DNA of 64,000 bases, taken from assembly GCA_022453515.1 (NCBI GenBank), contig JAJNNY010000002.1, positions 806,001 through 870,000 of the forward strand, in the 5' to 3' direction. A program made the position numbers and the translations under genes. A model generated the notes under the pieces. The model saw only the letters and a list, made by a program, of their open reading frames with translations, was not told the origin of the DNA and ran no database searches. How positions within the stretch are numbered: the stretch's first letter is position 1; each line of letters starts with the position of its first letter. This DNA comes from Astrocystis sublimbata (Eukaryota; Ascomycota; Sordariomycetes; Xylariales; Xylariaceae). This document shows, piece by piece, positions 24,820-34,457 of this stretch.

Positions 24820-27488
24820 ATGGCAGCTGCTCCTCAACTGTCCGTGGCCGACCAGATACGGCAACTGGAGGGCGCACGCAAGCTGGTACTGAAGGACGTA
24901 TCGTATTACTCCCAGGTCATCCAGGCTACCTTGCCCATCATTGGCCCCTCGTCCCAGGTCGAGTTCCGAAGATGGGGCTCCGAATTCTTAGCCGAGGCCT
25001 TCGCCACCCCTGCTGTTCAGCTCAACAGTAAGGAGACATTGTCTCTCGTCGTTCTCGACATCCTGAAGTCGCTGGTAGACGACCCGAAGCAGGATGTGCT
25101 GGTCTTGCGGAGTGTGATACAAGCGGCAGCGAGCATATACCCCCTTGCTATGCGGTGGACGTAGGTACCCTTCTATCACTTCAGTATCGTAGCCTGCCTC
25201 TGTAGTTGATGCTGCCCTCGTCTGAGTCTGTGACTTTGCGGGCAGCTACTCTTTGCTTTGACCAACTTCACTGATTCTTTTTTTTTCTTTTCTTTTTTTT
25301 GCTGGCTCGCTACCAGCTGCCTGCTTACCCATTGCTACTTAACGGCCCGAGATCATCGCTGACCTTGAGCCCTCTGTTAGAATAAACAACTCGTGGGATA
25401 CTACAACATGGGAGAAGATGACTGCTATCAAGACCAGGATACGAGACATATGGGATACTGCTCCTCTGACAATACGGATATGCTGCGTCAAATTTGTGCA
25501 GAGGGTCATCTTGGCACATACATCGAGTGTCAATCCTGAACCAAGAGTATGAGGCCTGTCTCTATATATTGTTCGGCCTGTCACTAACGTTTACTTGCAG
25601 CGTGGTGATCCTCTAGATATCTCTCGCAATATGGTACCACCTAACCATCCGGCGCTCGATGGTGACCAGCTCGAGGCCGAGGCTTCTGGATTACTGGATA
25701 GGATGTTGAGTGCTTTGGAAAACGAGAGCAGGTAAGGGTCATCCCACCGGAAAACGGAAGCCACAATGAAGCAGCTGACAGGTTTCTGTCGCATTGTACA
25801 GTGATCCCTTGCTAGTCGACGCAACCCTAAATACGTTGTCTATTCTAGTTCGACAACGACCGAAGACGTCGAGTCGCATCCTTAATACCCTTTTCAATTT
25901 CAACCCCTTGAGGCTTGCAACAACTTCTGCCTTAACTCCCAAAACCAAAGTGCTGATCAAATCCATGGAAAAAACAACACGCATGCTGCTCACGCATTTG
26001 TACAAAAGGTCAGTGCTTCACTTCAACCCACTAGCTTCCATGGCTGACATTCCAAATAGACATCCCGATAATCCGCTAGCCGGTCGTATGCAGCAATATG
26101 CCGAACGTCTTGCACGGTCACGAGCTGAGATCTTCGATGAGTCTGGCCGAAAGCGAGCCATGGTCGAGCAAGCTGGCGCGGTAGAAGTAAAGCGCCAGCG
26201 CACTGCCGCACTGTCCTCTCAGCCCCAAGTCGAAATAACTCCCTTGCGACCCGGTGCAAACACCCTAGCGGAAATCTTTACGTTCACCACGAACGAAGGT
26301 ATCAAAAAGTTCAGCGTCGGCGATACAATCCCAGCACAGCTTGCTGCCAAGATCAGTGTTCGAACTATCGCACAACTTGACGCAGAAATCCTCCAACGAG
26401 CCATCAATGTAATAGGATGCCATACTTGATTAGGTTTTGAGAGCAGAGCTGACAATTATATATAGGGTGTTCGAAGCCGTTTGACAGCTTTCCATGAAGC
26501 TCACCAGCAACCTATCAACCCCGAAACGGCCCCCTTGGATGTAGAGGAGGACGAGGACGACTACGAACCCGATTACTATGCTGCCGAGGACAACGAGCAA
26601 CTGATTAATAAGCTCGATTCTTCACCTGTGGATGACAGACGCGATTTGCAGGCGCCAGTGCTCGGGGCGCTTGCTTTGCCCGCCTTCAAGCTCTCCTCGG
26701 CTCCGACACTCAATCCAGAGCAAGCGGCAAGGGTTGGCCAAGGTGCCATTACACGCGTATTCGGCACGATGCAAACTCTTGAAGATCCAACCACCAAGAA
26801 GCCCAAGGCGGGCTTGAACAGACTAGCCGCTAGCTCCTATGAACGCGATTCTTGGTTAACAGTGATAGCTCGCCTAGCCACTCGCGCGAATGCCGGCCTC
26901 GACGAAATCTTTGTGAAGGATGAAGGCAGCTCTCTCACTCTCCCAAGTATCAGTATGAGCGACAGCATACGAGAGATGCTCTACACTTACGTGCTCGAGG
27001 ACTTCAGAAAGCGCATCGACGTGGCAGTTACGTGGTTGAGTGAAGAATGGTACAAGGAGCGCGTGCAACAGCGGTTTGCGTCAACTCCTGGTCAATCAAA
27101 CGACATCCCCGCAAATTACGAGAAATGGACGCTCCGTCTACTTGATGCATTTCTACCATATCTTCATGCACAAGATAAGGTCCTAACACGGTTTCTCAGC
27201 GAGCTACCCGACCTCACTGTTGCGATATTGTCCCGAGCCAACACGCTATGTCAAGATCCAACTTTGGTCAATCTCGCCCTCACAAGTTTATATTACCTCG
27301 TTGTGTTTCGGCCACCCGTCAAAAACATTGCACTTGACACAATCCAAAACATATGGACTGATTACGAATATGCACGACCCATGGCCGCAAAATACCTGCA
27401 AAGATGGCGCCCAGGTTTTGTAGAGGAGGCACAGCAAAGTGCAGCAGGCACACCAATGGGTACTAACGGCGCGGTTATTGCAACATGA
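24820..27488 (+). CDS. PTA1: Pta1/symplekin, mRNA 3'-end processing scaffold
   Basis: A scaffold subunit of the nuclear cleavage and polyadenylation factor. Six exons (24820..25160, 25381..25546, 25601..25731, 25802..26008, 26060..26408, 26466..27488) give 738 residues. The N-terminal HEAT-like domain is recognisable: QIRQLEGARKLVLKDVSYYS, VEFRRWGSEFLAEAFATP, then TWEKMTAIKTRIRDIWD and CVKFVQRVILAHT after the first splice. The 51-base intron at 26009-26059 keeps the frame open if retained. Splicing it gives KRHPDNPLAGRM, which matches the family, and it has GTCAGT with a GCTGAC branch, so I treat it as real. Intron 1 is longer (220 bases) with a strong poly-pyrimidine run. After an acidic linker (DVEEDEDDYEPDYY) comes the C-terminal symplekin region (SYERDSWLTVIARLATR). 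Confidence 0.9.
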
Positions 27489-28577
27489 TACCCCAAACGC
27501 ACAAGACTTATACCACGAGCTGGATAAATTTACCAGGTTTGATGTATGTATAATAGGAGGTACTTCGAGTATCGGCAAGACAAGACGCAACAAGGGCCCG
27601 AAAAAGAAACAGATATTGTTAGACACGACTCTATCAACGACCGGTCTCGGGCATGGCGTTAGGGGCGATGTCAAATGTACATTTCTATAACTTTGGACAA
27701 GGGAGGTAATCGGATGGTTTTCTGGCAGCCATATTTTTTGTGACGCCAGCTATTAGTCAGCCCTCGATGAGAGTGAAGTGTATGAAGATATTAAATCAGG
27801 ACGGGAAAACCAAATACTTGCATACCGATTTCGATTTGATTGTGGCGTTGTCGCTGCTTGTGTAAGCTCGATCATATACAGGCTTCACATTTTGTCTCGA
27901 TTGTTATCTCTAATTGTTGCTGGGTATTGAATGTTTACTTAAAAGCGTTTTGCCAATCTTCGTGTTCATTGTAGGACAATGATACAAAACCCGAATTCGA
28001 TCGTAAAAGTTTAACTATTTAAGATCAAAGTATGAACAGGGAAAGCGACAAGGCACGAACACTAAGGTGATCTTGGATGATTTATTGTCCAGAATTCCCA
28101 TGGCTACCGTCATTATGCATTTGCTCGAGACGGGTGCTGCGGGGAGCTGTAATTATATAGAGAAGCTGCTTTATCAATGACGTATACTGAGACGGCTGTG
28201 TAGTGATCAATTCGATCAAGGTCAAGACAGGAGATAATTTACGCCGTTCATATCATTGTCCCAACGAATAATTTCTGTCAACACTGCCCGTTCAAGTAAC
28301 AGTATCGCTTTGGTTTTGTTGTATGGCTATCTAGTGATGGGAGACAATAGGGGTAGCCGCAGGGTATACTGCTTCACATGTTCGATGCCACAAGCATTAT
28401 CTGTATGCCAAATTCCTTGGACTTTTGAAAAGGACGGACCAGGATGGGTTTCGCGGCCTTGACATAATTCACATCCGCAAAGAGTGCATTCAAAGTAGAT
28501 GGAGGCCATCATGGAGACTGGTAAGGCCTGACAATATTTGACGAAAGAAGCTTTAACGCTACGAAAAAAAGAGAGAG
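27489..28577. other. Intergenic downstream of Pta1
   Basis: 1.1 kb, AT-richer than the flanking genes. No coding signal or repeat that I can support. Confidence 0.5.
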
Positions 28578-28790
28578 TTAGACTTCTTTTTTATTGAAGC
28601 CAGCCACTTTCTTCCGAGCTTCGTCAACGTCCGTTCTGTGGACACAGTACATCCATGCGCCTTTGGATTCAATCTTGCCAAGGGAAACTTCCAGTGACCG
28701 GTGTAGTCAAGGACTATCCCAAAGCGGAAAGTGGTTTCGACTTCCACATGTAGGTAGATCCAGGTCTGACAACCTTGTTCCCATCAGCTT
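28578..28790 (-). pseudogene. Frameshifted C-terminal remnant of an unrecognised protein
   Basis: Two adjacent minus-strand frames read like one protein. The upstream frame gives QTWIYLHVEVETTFRFGIVL followed by DYTGHWK. One base out of register it continues as VSLGKIESKGAWMYCVHRTD, then VDEARKKVAGFNKKEV and a TAA. No intron fits at the junction, so a one-base deletion is the simplest reading. An in-frame TGA lies just upstream, and the start codon region is already the promoter of the plus-strand zinc-cluster gene, so the 5' part is missing. I do not recognise the family. The call rests on amino-acid plausibility alone. Confidence 0.35.
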
Positions 28791-28825
28791 CCCATCTTCC
28801 ATTAGGTAATCTGTACTACAAGACG

Positions 28826-30595
28826 ATGGATCTTAATGCAACGTCCGGCGCAGGGAAGACCTCGCATAGGAGTTTCAACGGCTGTTGGACCTGTCGGTTA
28901 CGACGTAAGAAATGCGACGAACAACATCCCGTGTGCGATGGCTGCGATGCCCTTAACCTCACGTGCTACTATGACCAAGAGAAGCCCTCTTGGATGGATG
29001 GAGGCGCGAGGCAAGAAGAGATGGCCGAGTATTTAAAACGCAAGGTCAAGGAGAGGGGACATAGACGTTTCGTGAACGTTGCCCCTATCGCCAAGACGGG
29101 CCCGACCTACCAACCTCCGTCACTGGAGCCAGTTGACACCCTCAATACGAGTCTCGCGGCCCGCGGGACTGCCGGAGAGTCGTTCCCTCCTTCATTCAAC
29201 AGTGATTCACCGCGACGTGCCAGCTGTAAGTTTGCGTATCCGGTCGCTCGTCGACATGAGTCCGACCCAAGCCAATTCGCCGACACCGTTCTCGTCATGT
29301 TCTACATCGAGCATGTTTCTCCCTTCTTGTTCCCATTCTACCAGCCCCCGCTGCTGCAGGGCGGAAGAGCCTGGGTACTCGACATGATGACAAACAGTCC
29401 TGTCGTCCGGCGCGCCGCCCTATGTCAGAGTTCCTACTTTTCTTCTTTGTCACGGGGCGTAGTGGATCACGACGATCCGCCGTGGAACACCGTTCTCACC
29501 CAGACTAGGGAAGCATTCGAAGTTCTTAGACAAGCTCTGCAGGTCATCAGTGGCTCTAATATTGTCGAGCATCTACACGGCGCCGTCAGAGTCTTGTTAG
29601 GAATCATTCAGGTGCAAAGATTTGAGATCGCCATTTCAAGCTTTGAAAACTGTCATTTTCACCTCAAAGCTGCTCTAGCACTCTTCAAACGAATTCTCGA
29701 GAGCGCGCAAGATTTTGACGCATTGCGCTTTCATTCGAGCTTCGAAGCGGTCATGTACAACCTCAGCCCCTTGCCGTGGAATCGCACGCTGAATGAGCAC
29801 CTGCCGAGTGCGGAGCAAGCTGCTTTTCGCTTCTCGTCAGCGCTGCTGGTCTTTGATGATATAGTAGCTAGCACAGTGCTCCAAGAACAACCCAAGCTCT
29901 ACGAGCTGCATAGTAGCCTGTTGAGCGACAATCGTGACACAGGGCCAGCTATCGATCTTGAAGCGGTCGTAGGCTGTCAAAACTGGGCTTTGATACAGGT
30001 CGCTGAGATCGCTGTGCTTGATGCCTGGAAGCAGCAATGTAAAAGAAGCGGTACTCTCGACGTGATGGAGTTGGTACGTCGAGCTACACCTATCAAGGCT
30101 ACATTGGAAACCCGCCTTGCCATGATAGAGACAATGGGAAAAGTCGACTCAAGCCGAGAGATGGGCATCTGCGAATTATTCTCCCCGCAGCAGACTATGA
30201 TAGCAGCGCAAAAATCGCTTGTCACCATTGCTTGGGGACATGCAGCCCTCATATATCTCTCGGTGGTTGTGTCAGGCTGGCAACCTGCTAGTGCAGAAAT
30301 CCGTCTGCATGTCAGGCGGATTATCGAGGGCCCAATTACCGATATCACACCCTCGGCAATGTTAAGAACCATTATATGGCCACTATCAGTTGCAGGCTGC
30401 CTTGCAGAGCCTGACTTGGCAACTCAATTACGCACAATAATCGAACGTCTGCAACCACGGAGTGTGTTTGGCACTATCACCAAGGCCCTCTCGGTGATGA
30501 CAAATGTTTGGAGAAGCGGTGAGCCCCAGGATTTCGCCCATCGCGACTTTGCCAGCTGCTTTCGAACCCAAGGAGACCTGATGCTGCTTGTTTGA
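28826..30595 (+). CDS. Zn2Cys6 zinc-cluster transcription factor
   Basis: A fungal-specific regulator of 589 residues, intronless. The binuclear zinc cluster is near the N-terminus: CWTCRLRRKKCDEQHPVCDG followed by CDALNLTC. All six Cys are present with 2-6-6-2-6 spacing. A short basic linker follows (YLKRKVKERGHRRF). The remainder matches the fungal transcription factor (fungal_trans_2 type) middle region, for example FYIEHVSPFLFPFYQPPLLQ and VRRAALCQSSYFSSLSRG. I chose the first ATG (28826); the frame upstream only has TTG. It lies next to an SDR remnant and a LigB-type dioxygenase and may once have controlled them, which is inference from position only. Confidence 0.92.
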   Translation: MDLNATSGAGKTSHRSFNGCWTCRLRRKKCDEQHPVCDGCDALNLTCYYDQEKPSWMDGGARQEEMAEYLKRKVKERGHRRFVNVAPIAKTGPTYQPPSLEPVDTLNTSLAARGTAGESFPPSFNSDSPRRASCKFAYPVARRHESDPSQFADTVLVMFYIEHVSPFLFPFYQPPLLQGGRAWVLDMMTNSPVVRRAALCQSSYFSSLSRGVVDHDDPPWNTVLTQTREAFEVLRQALQVISGSNIVEHLHGAVRVLLGIIQVQRFEIAISSFENCHFHLKAALALFKRILESAQDFDALRFHSSFEAVMYNLSPLPWNRTLNEHLPSAEQAAFRFSSALLVFDDIVASTVLQEQPKLYELHSSLLSDNRDTGPAIDLEAVVGCQNWALIQVAEIAVLDAWKQQCKRSGTLDVMELVRRATPIKATLETRLAMIETMGKVDSSREMGICELFSPQQTMIAAQKSLVTIAWGHAALIYLSVVVSGWQPASAEIRLHVRRIIEGPITDITPSAMLRTIIWPLSVAGCLAEPDLATQLRTIIERLQPRSVFGTITKALSVMTNVWRSGEPQDFAHRDFASCFRTQGDLMLLV

Positions 30596-30762
30596 AAAAT
30601 TATCAAGCACGATGATGATGTATTTTCCGCTGTTTTCCTACTGCCATAACATTGTAGACGACTATGAAAGAAGCGTTGGACTGCCACCGCTTCGATATAA
30701 AACTTCACTCCCCTACGACACTGGGAAATACCAATGTTTCTATTTAGCGCCATTCATGGCCA

Positions 30763-31203
30763 TTAAAACTGGACGAAGCCCTTACCCTTGACAAAGGTGA
30801 CGTCCCATGGCAATTTCCCGTCGTGCTTCACGAGCTCGGCATAGAACTCCGCATGGGCGGGACCATCCAGTTGCATTCCCTTGATCTTGCCGTCCTCCGC
30901 GCGTTCATCGGCATAGAAGAACCTAGGTATCAGGATAGTGTTAACAGGGAAAGCAGAACTCGGGAATTAAGAAATCAAGGATCGGTTTCCTTGGCTGGTA
31001 AGCACTCACCTGCATCCCTTGGCCCTGTACAAGCCGTCGGCCAGGCCAATCCAATAAGCGGCGGCAGCTTTGCCGATACCGAGGTTCTGCATTAAGGGAA
31101 TAGGTAGAACGACCTGGTTGAGAATATTTCCGGTGTAGATGAACGTCTTCCTGGCGCCTGCAGGCAGTTTCTCCTAGGCAGTGAGGACCACGGGAGAAGA
31201 CAT
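30763..31203 (-). pseudogene. Short-chain dehydrogenase C-terminal remnant with premature stop
   Basis: Two minus-strand exons (31203..31011 or so to the GTGAGT donor at 31009, and 30922..30763) join in frame and read as the C-terminal half of a fungal NAD(P)-binding SDR. Recognisable parts are RKTFIYTGNILN, LGIGKAAAAYWIGLADGLYR, FFYADERAEDGK and DGPAHAEFYAEL, ending WDVTFVKGKGF. The reading after the first ATG meets a TAG at 31174-31176 (codon 10). The neighbouring residues suggest this was CAG (Gln), a C-to-T change in a CpA context. The Rossmann N-terminal half (GxxxGxG) is not found upstream. I conclude this is a truncated, disabled copy. The exact SDR subfamily is from memory of the motif pattern. 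Confidence 0.6.
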
Positions 31204-31433
31204 GTTTGTCGTTGGTCGGTATAAAATCTCGGAGTGGAATCGTCTGGTCCTAGATTTTGAAGAAGGAAGTGACTCGGGGCATGACAAACGTCAACTCGAG
31301 CCTCTGTGTTGCCGACACAACATTCAACTTTATACTCGCTCGATTCACCAGAAAGAATCAACGTTTTACCATCAGTTAGACCCGAATTGCGTCACTTGAC
31401 CAACATCAGGTACTCAGGCATTCGGCTCGGTAC

Positions 31434-31901
31434 TACGATGTGCAAATCGCAGTAGCTACCTGGCCATCTACGCCGATGTGTACGAAGTCGCATACTTCAT
31501 GAATGGTCAATGCAGCGCGCGGCTCTCCTACATCCCAGCAAGCTTGCGGCTATGAAATTGTCAGAGTATCATATGTGAGAGGGTTTAGAAGAGGCAACGC
31601 CTTGGCGCTCCATCACCCGGACCAGCAGGCTGATGTCTGTGATCAGATAGCGCGATTGCATTGCTGCAATTATTAGCGGTCAGAACATTTACTAAGCCTA
31701 CGATGTCAAACAGGGGTCTGAAGATTTGATTTGTCTCGAGTGCGATGATGCATGGTCATCCAACAGTTTTCCTGTCAGTGTTGAGAGTACAGTAGGTACA
31801 TACGACAGTGTTCTGTTGGATGTCCACATGCCGCGCGCGTTGTAAGGAACCGTAGGGCTGAGCAAAACCTCGGCGCGCGGTATGTGGATTTTGGTACGCA
31901 T
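31434..31901 (-). pseudogene. Possible decayed minus-strand gene, exon-like fragments
   Basis: Three coding-like pieces lie in order on the minus strand. The first starts at an ATG at 31901 (MRTKIHIPRAEVLLSPTVPY onward). A middle piece after a TTGCAG acceptor near 31673 reads MQSRYLITDISLLVRVMERQ. A last piece after CATAG near 31560 reads QACWDVGEPRAALTIHEVCD followed by FVHIGVDGQVATAICTS and a stop. Good acceptors with CTGAC/CTAAT branch-like sequences precede the last two. I could not join all three in one frame with good donors, and I do not recognise the family. It may be a broken gene or an incompletely read intact one. Confidence 0.3.
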
Positions 31902-31953
31902 GATCTACAGCTTTCAGTCTTTACTGTAATTACTGGACTCCACATACCGCGCG
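31824..31953. promoter_or_regulatory. Three copies of a 14-base CCACATRCCGCGCG motif
   Basis: The motif occurs at 31824-31837 (+, with G at the variable base), 31874-31887 (-, A) and 31940-31953 (+, A). It lies about 400-530 bases upstream of the dioxygenase start and over or beside the possible minus-strand gene. Copies alternate in strand. The CCG/CGG content is of the kind zinc-cluster regulators bind. Function is inferred. Confidence 0.45.
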
Positions 31954-32185
31954 GGTGGAAACATCGAACACGTCCCGATGCATTTCTGTGGATATCATGC
32001 TACAGCCCGCGCGCTTGAGGTATAACCACGACGATGAGATGCTTCATTCATTGATAATGTCTTGCAGCTTATGTCATGGCAGCCAGGGTACACTCACTCT
32101 TGTGTGCCCCCGGTCTCGTCAACATTATAAATTGCCGCTATTTGTCTGCAAACTGCATGGGCGATGAGTATGCCGCGGCCGAAAC

Positions 32186-32194
32186 TATATATAT
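32186..32194 (+). promoter_or_regulatory. TATA-like element upstream of the dioxygenase
   Basis: TATATATAT stands 164 bases before the chosen ATG. It sits immediately in front of an alternative in-frame ATG at 32196, which argues that the later ATG (32358) is the real start. Confidence 0.3.
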
Positions 32195-32357
32195 CATGAG
32201 AAGCTCTGGTCCTTCAGTCGTTCTTCGGAGGTCCTCGCCTTTGATCATAGTCATCTTCTCCGTTCTCGTTTGTCTTGTATATCCGTCCATCAAGAATAAC
32301 AGTTGGTTTTTGCCGAGCATCCTTACTCACCGGCTCAGGAAGTCCTCTGTAGACAAC

Positions 32358-33319
32358 ATGACCGCAACAACCTCGTCACCTCGCCTGCCCACCTATTTCT
32401 TGGGAATTGGAGGGCCTAACTTTATCGAAAATACGAATCACCCTGCTTACCTCAAGCTCGCTGAGACTGGCAAGGAAATCACAACAAAAGCCAAACCCAA
32501 GGCCGTCGTCGTCATCTCTGCACACTGGCAGGAGAGTCCGAGTAGCATCAGCGTCAATGCTGTTGAGCACACAGACTTGATATACGACTTCTATGGCTTC
32601 CCGCAGCACTACTACAAGATCGAGTATCCGAACAAGGGGAGTCCGGAAGTCGCTGACAAAGTCGTCCAGAGGCTCTCTGCGGCCGGTATCAGTACTAATA
32701 AAGTCAAAAGGGGCTTGGACCATGGAGTATGGGTCGGGTTCCTAGCTGGTGAGAGAAACCTTGTCTCGTGCCCAAACGCGAGATTTTCCTTTCTGACATA
32801 GGAGGATGAAATAGCTTTCGACCCAGTCAAAAATCCCCTCAATGCCCCTATCGTACAGGTATCGCTCTTTGCCAATGAAGACGATGAAATGCACTACCGA
32901 ATGGGCCAGGCTCTCGAGGGTTTGCGAGATGAAGGCGTTCTCATCATCGGCGCGGGCATGGCTGCTCACAACCTGCAAGATTTCCGAGCCATGAGGATGA
33001 AAGGGGACGTTAGCAACAGGCCGTGAGTATTAATAATGGGTTTTATCGCTCAAGATGTCGCTGACTCATGTACTTCAGTTACACCTCGACCTTCGATGAC
33101 GCCTTGGAAGAGGCAGCATCCGTTGACCCCAAAGACCGCCAAGTTGCCATGGCAGCCCTGATGAAACGCCCCGATGCCCGAACGGCACACCCCTCCGTGG
33201 AACACATCTTGCCCATCTATATAGCTGCCGGTGCCGCTGGCTCGGATGTCGGAGAGCGTCTGTGGACTATGCCAGAAGGGAGCTTGAATTGGGCTCAGTA
33301 TCGATTTGGGGCTGTATGA
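32358..33319 (+). CDS. LigB/DODA-type extradiol ring-opening dioxygenase
   Basis: Related to 4,5-DOPA extradiol dioxygenases and bacterial YgiD, which open catechol rings with a non-haem metal. Exons 32358..32748, 32815..33022 and 33079..33319 give 279 residues. Conserved parts are VVISAHWQ (His56), LDHGVWVGFL (His122), GAGMAAHNL (His182) and EHILPIYIAAGA near the end. The position of the first family metal ligand (LGHGSP in YgiD) reads LGIGGP here, so that His is Ile17. At the first splice an earlier AG at 32800 would lead to an in-frame stop, so I use the AG at 32813-32814. The frame stays open upstream to an ATG at 32196 that would add a hydrophobic segment (LIIVIFSVLVCLVYP). A membrane-anchored form is therefore possible. 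Confidence 0.85.
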
Positions 33320-34457
33320 GGCACTTGACCGACCATTATCCGCATAGGACTTGATCTAGTATACGAAATATAGATGTCTAGTACTAATAGTTCATATGCA
33401 CCGGCTGCTATAGAAATGTGAGATATAAGAACTTTCGTAGACATTCTATAAAGTGAGTGCGAAACTAGAAAATGATTGCTGCATCTGCGAGGTATCAAAT
33501 CTCTCACGTGTGCAAATCCCCATGGAGCGCCATCAAGTGTCTATTCTTTGGGATCATGCGATCAACCTTTACCTGAGTTATTGGGCAATCCCCAGGCCCG
33601 TGCCTTAGCCACACGAGCAAACTAAGCATTAGGTTGACCCAGCTCATAGTCGAGAAGGAAAGGTCTGTAGAAGAGTCCACCCACCTGTCAAATACGATTT
33701 CCTCTGACTTTTGGCTGTCTCGTTTGACTTGGCTTGAGATTGATACCATGGGGGCGTGCAGTAGTGCGACGCGCTACTAGTTGTTCTCTCTTGACTTTCG
33801 TCATTTTTGTGACATGACCAGCGCCAACTATGCCTTCTCACAACGTAAACTTTGGCTTGGAGGAATGCCGATTATTATGAGAAGCTTTGGGGGCCCAATT
33901 ATATACCTGGGTGTTGATGTATCGCTCCTAATCGCTGCCATTGCTCAAGACGGCGGCCGGAATAGTGTGTCCTGACCAATTCTTGGGCATAGTTCTTAGG
34001 ATTGTATATAACGTGAACTAAATTCGAGTCTGGACTGCCCAGATTGGCAGATACAGCACCATACTAAACAGACTATAAATATAGCGAAAATAATTATCGA
34101 AGATTTAGCCCAACGTACAACAAGCAGGCTAACCCTCCTCAGCATGGTTTACGCCCAGAAAAGCCAGCTGCTGGCTGGCTCGTGGGGTGCATGATGCCTG
34201 TGAGCGCCACAAAACTCGAGCCCATCAATCCACTTGTCACAATTGGCAGGGGGGGAGGGGCCTCAGCTCGAGAACAACATCGTCGCAGGATCAGTCGACA
34301 GTATTGGGGGCCAATCCTTTGCTTGAACACCATTTTCACCCTAAAAGTCTGGTTTCACAAAAATCACGGTCATGCTGTGATTTTCTCAATACCCAGTCGC
34401 CCGGGGAATAAGAGACACGAAGACGTCGTAATAGAGATACGCTGGCCTCTGCCAAGG
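33320..34457. other. Intergenic between dioxygenase and STAND gene
   Basis: 1.1 kb without recognisable genes. The STAND gene frame is open upstream to 34182, but the first methionines of that extension are not conserved-looking, so I leave it as leader. Confidence 0.5.

Noticed and set aside
34182..34457. 92-codon upstream extension of the STAND protein
   Set aside because: It starts at GTG, is not typical of the family, and the canonical MDPF start follows at 34458.
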